Positions 1-6,443 of a DNA stretch of 7,229 nucleotides are shown in pieces. Source of the stretch: Gemmatimonadaceae bacterium (GTDB lineage: Bacteria; Gemmatimonadota; Gemmatimonadetes; Gemmatimonadales; Gemmatimonadaceae); NCBI GenBank assembly GCA_014378185.1, contig JACMOE010000727.1, positions 1 to 7,229 of the forward strand, given 5' to 3'. The first letter of the stretch is position 1. The number at the start of each line of letters is the position of its first letter. The position numbers were made by a program, and so were the translations under genes. The notes under the pieces were generated by a model. That model saw only the letters and a program-made list of their open reading frames with translations, searched no databases and had not been told where the DNA came from.

Positions 1-114
1 GATCTGCTCGAATGTCGCGATGATCCCGCGGCTCGTGTTGGCATAGCGCCGGCGCATCGCCGCGAGCGCAGCATGCATGGCATCGTCGCTGGGGACGGGC
101 TGCTCGGCAGTCAC
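1..114 (-). CDS. Partial CDS, N-terminus of a possible Hpt-domain signalling protein
   Basis: The first 38 codons of a minus-strand gene continue past the left edge of the window. The GTG start (complement of 112-114) overlaps the TGA of an upstream reading frame as GTGA, an arrangement typical of coupled genes. The visible peptide begins VTAEQPVPSDDAMHAALAAM and continues as an amphipathic helix rich in Ala and Arg (MRRRYANTSRGIIATFEQI). In length, charge pattern and the RRY(x)n-hydrophobic spacing this resembles helix A of a histidine phosphotransfer (Hpt) domain. The phospho-accepting His motif, which would decide the matter, lies outside the window. The gene is on the same strand as, and downstream of, the PAS-domain regulator, which fits a phosphorelay partner but does not prove it. 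Coding is well supported by the open frame and codon bias. The family call is tentative; a generic response regulator or GGDEF protein with an N-terminal Hpt would look the same here. Confidence 0.5.
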   Translation of the reverse strand, partial: MTAEQPVPSDDAMHAALAAMRRRYANTSRGIIATFEQI

Positions 115-263
115 GACGTCATCTCACGCTCGCGCGCCACGAACCGCTCGCTCGCCACCGCACTGGCGGCAACGGGCGGGAACGACGCGGCGGTGATCAA
201 CAGCGGGAATGGCGCGATGCGATGAGTCCGGCGATGAGTAGTGAGATCAAAATATGACCTCAC
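111..263 (-). CDS. Doubtful 50-codon ORF upstream of the left-edge gene
   Basis: A GTG-started frame (complement of 261-263) reads 50 codons to a TGA at 111-113, which overlaps the GTG start of the left-edge gene. It is in the same frame as the PAS regulator and follows that gene's TAA directly. Its product begins VRSYFDLTTHRRTHRIAPF and ends AVASERFVAREREMTS. The last 30 or so residues look like real protein (alternating Ala/Val, then a charged tail). The first 18 do not, and the putative start sits inside an inverted repeat and has no clear ribosome binding site. It may be a small translated leader, the residual C-terminus of a decayed gene, or chance. No family is recognised. Confidence 0.2.
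   Translation of the reverse strand: MRSYFDLTTHRRTHRIAPFPLLITAASFPPVAASAVASERFVAREREMTS
241..263. repeat. Imperfect palindrome (9-bp arms, 5-bp spacer)
   Basis: Arms GTGAGATCA (241-249) and TGACCTCAC (255-263) flank the spacer AAATA and match at 8 of 9 positions. In minus-strand RNA the odd pair becomes G-U, so a full 9-bp stem with a five-base loop can form 19 bases past the PAS gene's stop. No U-tract follows, so it is not a canonical intrinsic terminator in that direction. In the plus direction the six-T run (278-283) is too far away. It could be an operator for the left-edge gene or an RNA-stabilising hairpin. Nearby, GCGATGAGT occurs twice (219-227 and 231-239). Confidence 0.45.
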
Positions 264-281
264 CAGACGTTTCGCTATTTT

Positions 282-1514
282 TTACGCGATCAGGGCTGGA
301 ATGGTGGCGCCCTCCACCAGCGCACGATATCGCGCCTCACTCACCGCGAGCGCCGCATGACTCGCGCGAAGCTGCTCTTCGGCCACCCGACGCTCGGTCA
401 CGTCACTGTGCAATCCGGCCACGCGGGTCGGACGCCCATCGGCATCGCGACTGAGCGCCCGGCCACGCGAGTGCACCCAACGCCACGATCCGTCGGCGTG
501 CGCCATGCGGAATTCGAGGTCATAGGTGCGCGCGCGGCCGGCCGCGTAGGCATCGGCCGCGGTCACCATGGCGGAGAGGTCGTCCGGATGCACGAGCGAC
601 CGGAAGGCCTCGACGCTGTGCGCAATGTCGTGCGGCGACCGGCCAAGGGTCGTGGCGATCTGCGGGCTCCAATAGAGGTCACCCGACACCACTTCCCACT
701 CCCAGACGCCCTCACGCACGCCCTCCGCGCCGGGCGCGTGTCCCAGCGCCAGCCGCACTGCCGCGGCTTCGATATCGGGCAGTGGATACACGACGGTGAG
801 GAAATGAAGTGGCGCACCCAGGTCGTCCCGCACCACGGAGGCCGAGACGCGCGTCCACACGCTCCGGCCATCGGCGCGGCGATAGCGTTTTTGCTGGGTG
901 ATGGACGACACTGCGCCGCTCACCAGCTGGCGGCCGAGGTCGAGGCCGCTGTCCAGATCCTCCGCGTGCGTGATTTCCTGACCGCGCTTGCCGCGCAGTT
1001 CCGTGGCCGACCACCCGAGGATTTCGCACAGGCGCGCGTTGACCGCCAGAAATTCCCCACTGAGCGCCACGCGCGCCATTCCCACCGGCGCCAGGTCGAA
1101 GAGTGCGTCCGGCCGTGCGCCTTCCGCGCCAGTGGTATTGAACGACTGGCCCCCCACTCCTTCGGCGGTGAGCAGGCCGGCAAGGAAATCAGCGCGACCC
1201 TGCAGTAGCCACGACCTCGGCGTATCTCCACCGCACGCGGCGTGCGGCGTGGTGAGCCAGCGCTTGGCACGATGCGGTTCGCCCGGCCACCGTCCCGAGT
1301 AGGCATCGATGAAGTGCTCCAGCCCTACGATGCCCTGTAACCCGGCCGACGCACGTCGACGATCGAACGACGCCCGCCAACGATGCAGCGTGCTCTCGTC
1401 GATGCTGAGTGCACGGGCGATTTCGGCATACGTGAGGCCAAGGACAGACCGGACGCGCTCGATGGGCAGGAGCGCGGCAGGCGTCTCCACAGCAGCTGTC
1501 GGCATCCGGACCAT
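282..1514 (-). CDS. HTH - Xre/MbcA/ParS-like domain - PAS - PAS regulatory protein, probably truncated
   Basis: This 410-residue protein has no signal peptide or membrane segment, so it is probably a cytoplasmic sensor-regulator. Residues 24-49 form a helix-turn-helix (LTYAEIARALSIDESTLHRW). Residues about 55-118 match the pattern of the DUF2384 toxin-binding domain of Xre/MbcA/ParS antitoxins: a helix, then RAKRWLTTPHAACGGDTP, then a closing helix FLAGLLTAEG. Residues 136-245 are a PAS domain (DLAPVGMARV, NARLCEILGW, RRADGRSVW). Residues 265-376 are a second, PAS_3-like one (HPDD 309-312, ADGSWRWV 340-347, HSDVTERR 369-376). A helical linker leads into SEARYRALVEGATIPALIA, the usual opening of a third PAS, where TAA ends the protein. 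No kinase, GGDEF or other output domain is visible. The ATG at 1514 is the first in frame; an ATG three codons later is equally possible, and neither has a strong ribosome binding site. The domain calls were made by eye; the PAS calls are secure and the DUF2384-like call is fairly strong. Confidence 0.85.
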   Translation of the reverse strand: MVRMPTAAVETPAALLPIERVRSVLGLTYAEIARALSIDESTLHRWRASFDRRRASAGLQGIVGLEHFIDAYSGRWPGEPHRAKRWLTTPHAACGGDTPRSWLLQGRADFLAGLLTAEGVGGQSFNTTGAEGARPDALFDLAPVGMARVALSGEFLAVNARLCEILGWSATELRGKRGQEITHAEDLDSGLDLGRQLVSGAVSSITQQKRYRRADGRSVWTRVSASVVRDDLGAPLHFLTVVYPLPDIEAAAVRLALGHAPGAEGVREGVWEWEVVSGDLYWSPQIATTLGRSPHDIAHSVEAFRSLVHPDDLSAMVTAADAYAAGRARTYDLEFRMAHADGSWRWVHSRGRALSRDADGRPTRVAGLHSDVTERRVAEEQLRASHAALAVSEARYRALVEGATIPALIA

Positions 1515-1559
1515 CCGTGAATCAGGTTAGGTGGGCGAGAGAGCCAGTCGCTTGCGGAT

Positions 1560-1586
1560 GCGAGCAGCCCCCATTGTTCTGCTCGC
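1560..1586. repeat. Perfect 8-bp inverted repeat over the predicted start of the PAS regulator transcript
   Basis: GCGAGCAG (1560-1567) and CTGCTCGC (1579-1586) are exact reverse complements separated by 11 bases. On the minus strand the repeat lies just past the -10 box (1589-1594), across the expected transcription start and early leader. That is a classic place for a repressor operator, and the downstream gene encodes a helix-turn-helix protein of an antitoxin-like family that commonly autoregulates. It could instead fold as an RNA hairpin. There is no U-tract, so it is not an obvious terminator for the gene ending at 1702. Confidence 0.45.
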
Positions 1587-1588
1587 TA

Positions 1589-1617
1589 TTTATAAGGCAA
1601 TCGACAAGCTAACGCAA
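1589..1617 (-). promoter_or_regulatory. Candidate sigma-70-type promoter for the PAS regulator
   Basis: Read on the minus strand, TTGCGT (1612-1617) and TATAAA (1589-1594) are separated by 17 bases. The -10 matches the consensus at 5 of 6 positions and the -35 at 3 of 6. This is the most AT-rich patch in a GC-rich spacer. Initiation near 1582 would leave a leader of about 68 bases before the ATG at 1514. Confidence 0.45.
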
Positions 1618-1688
1618 GTAACGATGGGCCTCGCTCCATGGTCCGCAAGAAGAAGGTGCCCCACCCCGCCAGCAGCTAGCTCGCGATT

Positions 1689-1701
1689 GCGTGCTGCACG
1701 C
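1689..1701 (-). other. Short hairpin immediately after the VPS10 gene stop
   Basis: GCGTGC and GCACGC surround a single base directly after the TGA at 1702-1704. No U-tract follows, so this is at most a weak 3' end or pause hairpin. No convincing terminator was found between this gene and the PAS regulator downstream. Confidence 0.2.
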
Positions 1702-4700
1702 TCAGGAACAAGCCGGCAGCCGCATCGACAGCTTTCGCACCTCCAGCGCGGCCTTGCCGCGGCCGGTCAACATGGTGTTGAACGCGCCGATGTCCGTGGT
1801 GACGCGCTCCCACACCGCGACGACCGCCGTCAACTCTCGGCACGCCTTGCCCCAGGCCGCCAGCGCGGCTGCCGTTGGAGCCATGTCACCGAGATCCTGC
1901 GCATTCAATTGCTCCACGAGCGTGCTGTTGAGCGACGTGAAGCTGGGCGTGCCGCTGCCTCCACGCCCCCGGTTTCCGCGCTCCGAATCGAGTCCCGCCA
2001 CGGTGTCGAGTTGCGCCACGATGATCGCGGCGCGCGTGGCGACGTCCGTCATGTCGGCCGACACGCTGGCTAGCGCCGCGCCGCGAAGCGCGGTGCGCAG
2101 CGTGGTGGCAATGTCACGACCTTCATACGACAGCCGGATAGCATCGGCGAGCCGTAGCAGCAGCGCATTCTGCGCGCGCAGGGCGACTGGAGAGGCTGGG
2201 GAATGAGGATCGGCGCGCACGACAACTGACTGCGAGGACGTCCGCCCGTCCGCGGTGAGGCGCACCGTGTACGTGCCCGGAATGGCCACCAGCCCGAGTG
2301 GCGACGCCGGGGTGAGTCCCGGATTCGCGTTGATCTCGAAGCTGTGGGAGAACGCCGGCGGCGCGTCGTGCCGCAGGTCCCAATTCGTCCGGTTGGATCC
2401 GGCGATCGCTGGAAGCGGCGCCGGCGTGGCCACCCAGAAGTTCGGATGCGGCGGACGCGCAGCCTCCGGTACCGGCATGATGGGCGCGTTCGACAGGTGG
2501 CGCACGACGTTGCCCCGCGCATCGAGCACGTCGATCGACAGCTCGCGCGCTGGCTGCGCGAGCCAGTAGTCGATGATCACGCCGTCTGGCGGGTTGAGGG
2601 CATGCGGCACCTCGGGTGGAAATGGCGTGTCGGCGCCAACATTGCGCCGAGTGCGCACGGCGTCGCCCGGCGTGAAGAGGTGCACGGCCTCGGTGGACAC
2701 CGCGGGCGAGAGTTGTCGCAGCATGGAAAAATCGTCCAGCACCCAGAACCCGCGACCGTACGTCGCGACCACCAGGTCGTTGTCCTTGATGACCATGTCG
2801 CGATACGACGTGGTGGGCAGGTTCTGCATCAGCGACTGCCAGTCGTCACCATCGTCGAACGACACGAACATGCCACTTTCCGTTCCCGCAAAGAGCAGCC
2901 CAGCCTTCTTCGTATCGTTCCGGACCACGCGCGTGAAGCTGCCGCTCGCCTGGTTGACCGGCAGGTCGGTGACGATCTTCGTCCATGTCCGCCCGTAGTC
3001 GCGTGTGCGAAAGAGGTATGGCGTGTAGTCGCCGGTGCGATGCAGGTCCACCGACGCATAGGCCGATCCGGCGCTGAAGTGCGACGACTCGATGTTCACT
3101 TCCGCGCGCGATGGGGTAGGCAAACCGGGAATGGTGGCGTCTTCCCACGTCTTGCCACTGTTGCGCGTAAGCTTCACGAGCCCGTTGCCCGTGCCCACCC
3201 AGATGGTGCCCACGGCAACCGTGGACGGCGAGATGGATTCGATGGCGCTGCCGGGCGGCGCGGCTCCGCCGCCCGTGGATGGCGCCAGCGGCGTGTCGCT
3301 GCGCACGGTGAGGTCCGGGCTCATCGCCATCCAGTGGGCGCCGCTGTCCGTGGTGGCCATGAGTTGCTGGAATCCGGCGATGAGCATGTGCTTGTTCCAC
3401 GGCGCGAACACGATGGGCTGTGACGACGTGGTGCGCAGCTTCGCGTCGGGATCGGCGGCCGGGCTCACGTTGATCCACTGCTCGCTGGGATACGTGATCT
3501 TCAGGATTCCCGATCCACTGGAGTAGATGGTGTTGGGGTCGAGTGGATTGGGAAGAATGGTGCCCCATTCCCATCCGGATACCGGGTTCCAGTCCAGTGG
3601 CGTGATGGCGCCGAGGTTGCCGCGAATGCGGGTGCGGATGGCGCCGGCGTCCTGCTGCGTGCCGTACACCCAGTAGGGCGACGAGTTGTCCACCGCCAGG
3701 TGATAGATCTGCTCGGTGGACTGGTTGTAGTACGAGGTCCAGGTGCCGCCGCCATCGAGCGTGACCACCGCGCCCTGGTCCAATCCCATCAGCATGCGCT
3801 GGCCATTGGTGGGATCGATCCACAGCTGCTGCGGATCGTCGCCGCCGGGCGCGCCCTTGAAGCCGGTGAACGTGTTGCCACCGTCCACGGACTTGTAGCT
3901 GGAGGTGTTGATGGTGTACACGACGTCGGGATTGACCGGGTCCACGTACACGCCACAGTTGTATCCGCCCTGTCCGTTGCGGATGCGCAGGTCGTCCGCG
4001 GCCATGCTTCGCCACGTTGCCCCTCCATCGTCAGAACGTGCCAGGCCGGTGTTCGTGATGAGATACACCCGCTCGGCGTTGCTGTGCATGGCCACGGCGA
4101 TGGACGTGCGGCCGGAGAGGCGCGGAAGTCCGCCGCCAGTGATCTCGCGCCAGTTCACGCCGCCGTCCACGGACTTGTAAAGCGCCGTGCCCGTGGGTCC
4201 CGTGGCCTGGGCTGCGAGGGGCGTCGCGGCAGGGCGGGCCGGCACGACGGGGGGCGTGTAGTGCTGCACGGTGGTAGCGAAGATCACGGCCGGCACGTCG
4301 TTCGCGCGAGCGAGCTTCTGCACGCCGGTGCTGTCGTTCACGAACAGCGTGCGCGTCCATGTGGCACCGCCGTCCGCGGTGCGGAACACGCCGCGCGATT
4401 CGCTCTTCTGGTGCACGTCGCCCTGTGCGGCCACGAGCACTGTCCGAGCGTCTCGGGGGTCAACGAGCATGGAGGGAATCTGTTTCGTGGCATCGAGTCC
4501 GATGTGCTGCCACGTGCGTCCGGCATCGACGGACTTGTAGACGCCGTTGCCCTCGTTGATGGCGCCGCCGGTGGTCATGTCGCCCGTGCCGACGTACACG
4601 ATGTTCGGCTCTGACGACGCGACCTCGATGGCCCCGATGGATGACACTTCCTTTATGTCATCGAACACGGGGAACCAGGTTTCGCCGGCGCTGGTGGTCT

Positions 4701-4929
4701 TCCACACACCGCCCGCGGGCATGCCGGCGTAGAAGACGCCCGCCTGGCCGATGGCGCCCGTGACCGCCGACACGCGACCGGCGCGAAAGGGGCCGAGGTT
4801 GCGCCAGGTCAGGCCGGCGTAGAGGTGAGGATCGACGAGCGGGGCTGCGGGGGCGTCGGCTGGCGGAGCGGCGAACACCGTCGCGGCCGCGAGGCTCGCG
4901 AGTGACAGGCGGATTGACGGAAAGGACAT
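1702..4929 (-). CDS. Exported VPS10/sortilin-type BNR (Asp-box) beta-propeller protein
   Basis: This 1075-residue protein starts with a Sec-type signal peptide (MSFPSIRLSLASLAAATVFA, likely cut near residues 20-26) and should be periplasmic, surface-bound or secreted. Residues 40-735 form a beta-propeller with eleven S/T-x-D-x-G-x-T-W-type Asp-boxes: 78-85, 133-140, 184-191, 253-260, 299-306, 347-354, 390-397, 526-533, 588-595, 642-649 and 690-697. That number suits a ten-bladed VPS10/sortilin-like fold. The boxes at 78 and 588 lack the Asp, and the one at 347 ends in Phe. A Pro/Ala-rich insertion (224-248) interrupts the propeller. Residues 745-905 look like a beta-sandwich (WDLRHDAPP 850-858, PGTYTVRLTADG 884-895). 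The rest, to 1075, is mainly helical. Such proteins are often annotated as glycosyl hydrolases, but no catalytic set is evident and the substrate is unknown. GAGG sits nine bases before the ATG. The gene probably stands alone, divergent from rsmD. Confidence 0.93.
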   Translation of the reverse strand: MSFPSIRLSLASLAAATVFAAPPADAPAAPLVDPHLYAGLTWRNLGPFRAGRVSAVTGAIGQAGVFYAGMPAGGVWKTTSAGETWFPVFDDIKEVSSIGAIEVASSEPNIVYVGTGDMTTGGAINEGNGVYKSVDAGRTWQHIGLDATKQIPSMLVDPRDARTVLVAAQGDVHQKSESRGVFRTADGGATWTRTLFVNDSTGVQKLARANDVPAVIFATTVQHYTPPVVPARPAATPLAAQATGPTGTALYKSVDGGVNWREITGGGLPRLSGRTSIAVAMHSNAERVYLITNTGLARSDDGGATWRSMAADDLRIRNGQGGYNCGVYVDPVNPDVVYTINTSSYKSVDGGNTFTGFKGAPGGDDPQQLWIDPTNGQRMLMGLDQGAVVTLDGGGTWTSYYNQSTEQIYHLAVDNSSPYWVYGTQQDAGAIRTRIRGNLGAITPLDWNPVSGWEWGTILPNPLDPNTIYSSGSGILKITYPSEQWINVSPAADPDAKLRTTSSQPIVFAPWNKHMLIAGFQQLMATTDSGAHWMAMSPDLTVRSDTPLAPSTGGGAAPPGSAIESISPSTVAVGTIWVGTGNGLVKLTRNSGKTWEDATIPGLPTPSRAEVNIESSHFSAGSAYASVDLHRTGDYTPYLFRTRDYGRTWTKIVTDLPVNQASGSFTRVVRNDTKKAGLLFAGTESGMFVSFDDGDDWQSLMQNLPTTSYRDMVIKDNDLVVATYGRGFWVLDDFSMLRQLSPAVSTEAVHLFTPGDAVRTRRNVGADTPFPPEVPHALNPPDGVIIDYWLAQPARELSIDVLDARGNVVRHLSNAPIMPVPEAARPPHPNFWVATPAPLPAIAGSNRTNWDLRHDAPPAFSHSFEINANPGLTPASPLGLVAIPGTYTVRLTADGRTSSQSVVVRADPHSPASPVALRAQNALLLRLADAIRLSYEGRDIATTLRTALRGAALASVSADMTDVATRAAIIVAQLDTVAGLDSERGNRGRGGSGTPSFTSLNSTLVEQLNAQDLGDMAPTAAALAAWGKACRELTAVVAVWERVTTDIGAFNTMLTGRGKAALEVRKLSMRLPACS

Positions 4930-4976
4930 TGCGGCCGACCTCGGCTGTTTTGACGGAGGGTGTCTGGACCCCGGGG

Positions 4977-5006
4977 ATTATGCGGTGCGGGCTCGGGCGC
5001 GAGCAA
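4977..5006 (-). promoter_or_regulatory. Candidate promoter for the VPS10 gene
   Basis: On the minus strand, TTGCTC (5001-5006) and CATAAT (4977-4982) are separated by 18 bases, matching the consensus at 3 and 5 of 6 positions. The self-complementary CCCCGGGG (4969-4976) lies directly downstream at the likely start of transcription. The leader would be roughly 40-45 bases. In the rest of the 235-base divergent spacer I see only the palindrome AACTGCAGTT (5118-5127) and no clear promoter for rsmD. Confidence 0.3.
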
Positions 5007-5164
5007 GGCACCGCGTCGTCCCGGGCAGAGCGACGGACTGCCTTTCAGCAGATGCACGCATGCCAACTTCGCACTGCATACGTTATCTGGAGAGTCCCGA
5101 GTGATGAGTTGCCAGTGAACTGCAGTTACCAGTTGAACGTGTTCCCAACCGGCGAGAGACAGGA

Positions 5165-5725
5165 ATGAGGATTGTGGGAGGCAAGTTCGCGGGGCGAGAC
5201 CTCATGTCGCCATCTGACGCACGCGTGCGTCCCACCGCGGAGTTGGTGCGTGTGGCGGCGCTTGAAATGCTGCATGCGGACGTGAAAAATGCCCGCGTGC
5301 TCGACCTGTTTGCGGGCACCGGAGCACTGGGGCTCGAGGCAATGTCCCGTGGCGCCCACGCCGCCGATTTCGTGGAGTTCCGGCCGTCCAGCCTGCACGC
5401 GTTGAAGGCGAACATCGCCCTGTTGCGCATGCTCGACCGCACCCGTGTCTTCAAGCGCGACGCCGTGCCCTTCGCGGCGGCCCTCACGCCGGACCGCTAC
5501 GACATTGCGTTCGTGGACCCACCGTACGGATCGAAGATGCTGGACATGGTGATCGCCAGCTGGCACGCAACAGGCTTCGCGCGCGTCCTGGTGGTGGAGC
5601 ACGACCGCTCGCACGCCGTGCCCGCTGGTGCGCAGCGGCGCATCATCGATGACACCGTCATCACGATCTACCGCGTGGCCTCGACCGCGAGCGCCACCGA
5701 CGCGCCGATCGCTCAGGGCAGCTGA
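5165..5725 (+). CDS. rsmD: RsmD-family 16S rRNA (guanine-N2) methyltransferase
   Basis: This 186-residue Rossmann-fold methyltransferase has the usual RsmD length. The family N-terminus RIVGGKFAGR is at residues 2-11. The SAM-binding motif I, DLFAGTGALGLEA, is at 47-59, with the acidic end of strand 2 at E71. The catalytic N-methylase motif DPPY is at 118-121. E. coli RsmD methylates the exocyclic N2 of G966 in 16S rRNA on assembled small subunits using S-adenosylmethionine, and the same role is likely here. The ATG at 5165 gives the conserved N-terminus; GAGAG about eight bases upstream is the plausible ribosome binding site, because the closer AGGA abuts the start. The usual RPTTDRVRE segment reads RPTAELVRV (22-30), so the protein is somewhat divergent. 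The last 13 bases overlap the converging DUF502 gene. The C-terminal 15 residues (STASATDAPIAQGS) look disordered. Confidence 0.93.
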   Translation: MRIVGGKFAGRDLMSPSDARVRPTAELVRVAALEMLHADVKNARVLDLFAGTGALGLEAMSRGAHAADFVEFRPSSLHALKANIALLRMLDRTRVFKRDAVPFAAALTPDRYDIAFVDPPYGSKMLDMVIASWHATGFARVLVVEHDRSHAVPAGAQRRIIDDTVITIYRVASTASATDAPIAQGS

Positions 5726-6288
5726 TTCCGGGCGGACAGTCCGGGCGGGTTCGTCACGCCGCCGGATACAATGAATGCCATCACCTCTGCACTGTCCGCG
5801 GCAACGGCCGTGACCGCGCTCGCGGGAAAGATCAGGAGTGCCCCGGCAAAGTTGTAGGACTGCGGCAGGTACACCGTGACATGATCGGCGAGGCCGAGGC
5901 CTGCGAGTGACTCCTGCGTGACGAATCCGAGGGCACGCGCAACGCCTCCCGGGTACGGTGCCACGAGCACCGGCTTGTCGAACCGCCGCTTTTCCCCGAC
6001 GAAGGCGTTCAACAGGTCGCGCGTGGACGAGTAGAGCAGTCGTACGAAGGGCAGGCGATCGAGCACGTTCTCCACGATGTTCAGCGCGCTTCGCGTGAGA
6101 AAGCTCTGCGCCAGAAAGCCAAACAGCGTGATCAACAGCACAGTGATGACAAAGCCGGCGCCCGGGATGGGGATACCGAGCCAGCCGTCGATGGTCGTGA
6201 AGATGCGCACGCAGATGTAGATGGTGAGCGCCAGCGGCGCCAGGAAGACGATTCCCTTGAGGAAATAGTTGATGAAGCGTGTCAGCAT
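5713..6288 (-). CDS. DUF502 family membrane protein
   Basis: From the ATG at 6288 this is a 191-residue protein with two transmembrane segments, about residues 8-30 (LKGIVFLAPLALTIYICV) and 43-63 (GAGFVITVLLITLFGFLA). A cytoplasmic or periplasmic beta-rich domain follows. Family hallmarks of DUF502 (PF04367) are LDRLPFVRLLYSSTRDLL (76-93), VLVAPYPGGVARALGFVT (107-124) and, near the end, FIVSGGV (172-178). The biochemical role in bacteria is not established; it is a conserved inner-membrane protein. The start is chosen because the first membrane helix begins eight residues later and AGAGG lies just upstream. A 58-residue extension to 6462 is open but rich in Arg and Cys, unlike the family. The gene is divergent from the glycosylase and ends inside rsmD. 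Confidence 0.88.
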   Translation of the reverse strand: MLTRFINYFLKGIVFLAPLALTIYICVRIFTTIDGWLGIPIPGAGFVITVLLITLFGFLAQSFLTRSALNIVENVLDRLPFVRLLYSSTRDLLNAFVGEKRRFDKPVLVAPYPGGVARALGFVTQESLAGLGLADHVTVYLPQSYNFAGALLIFPASAVTAVAADSAEVMAFIVSGGVTNPPGLSARNQLP

Positions 6289-6317
6289 GTGCCTCTCGTG
6301 GGCCGCGCGGATTTGCA

Positions 6318-6328
6318 GTGGCAGCCAC
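6318..6328. repeat. Small inverted repeat in the DUF502/glycosylase divergent spacer
   Basis: GTGGC and GCCAC flank a single A within the 155-base spacer between the two divergent starts. It could be part of an operator, but it is short enough to be chance in GC-rich DNA. I see no convincing promoter pair here for either gene; TACATT on the minus strand (complement of 6329-6334) is the best -10-like hexamer and has no good -35. Confidence 0.2.
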
Positions 6329-6443
6329 AATGTACGGGTGACACGAGTCGTTTGCATGAATGGGCCAGGGCATCGCGCGCGCATCAGCGCGAGGCGTATC
6401 TTTGCGACGTGTCCCGCACGCCACTCCCTCTCTCCCCGGCTGC

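Noticed and set aside
264..286. Intrinsic terminator using the TTTTTT run at 278-283
   Set aside because: The T run overlaps the PAS gene's stop region, and the nearest stem (241-263) is about 14 bases away, too far for a canonical terminator.
357..1208. Open plus-strand frame of 283 codons opposite the PAS gene
   Set aside because: Antisense shadow in GC-rich DNA. The product is rich in Arg, His and Gly with no recognisable domain, while the minus strand encodes clear PAS motifs.
1..1700. RES-domain toxin gene next to the antitoxin-like protein
   Set aside because: No frame on either strand in the flanking regions encodes a RES-like protein, so a classical toxin-antitoxin pair is not present in this window.
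1515..1701. Possible tRNA or small RNA gene between the PAS and VPS10 genes
   Set aside because: No T-loop GTTCGA-like motif or acceptor-stem pairing on either strand; only the promoter and inverted repeats were supported.
2344..4614. Long plus-strand open frames (2344-3423 and 3700-4614) and a 389-codon alternative minus frame (2846-4015) inside the VPS10 gene
   Set aside because: All are explained by third-position GC bias in the VPS10 gene. Their translations are low-complexity (runs of His, Arg, Gly, Val) with no domain, and the repeated Asp-boxes fix the true frame.
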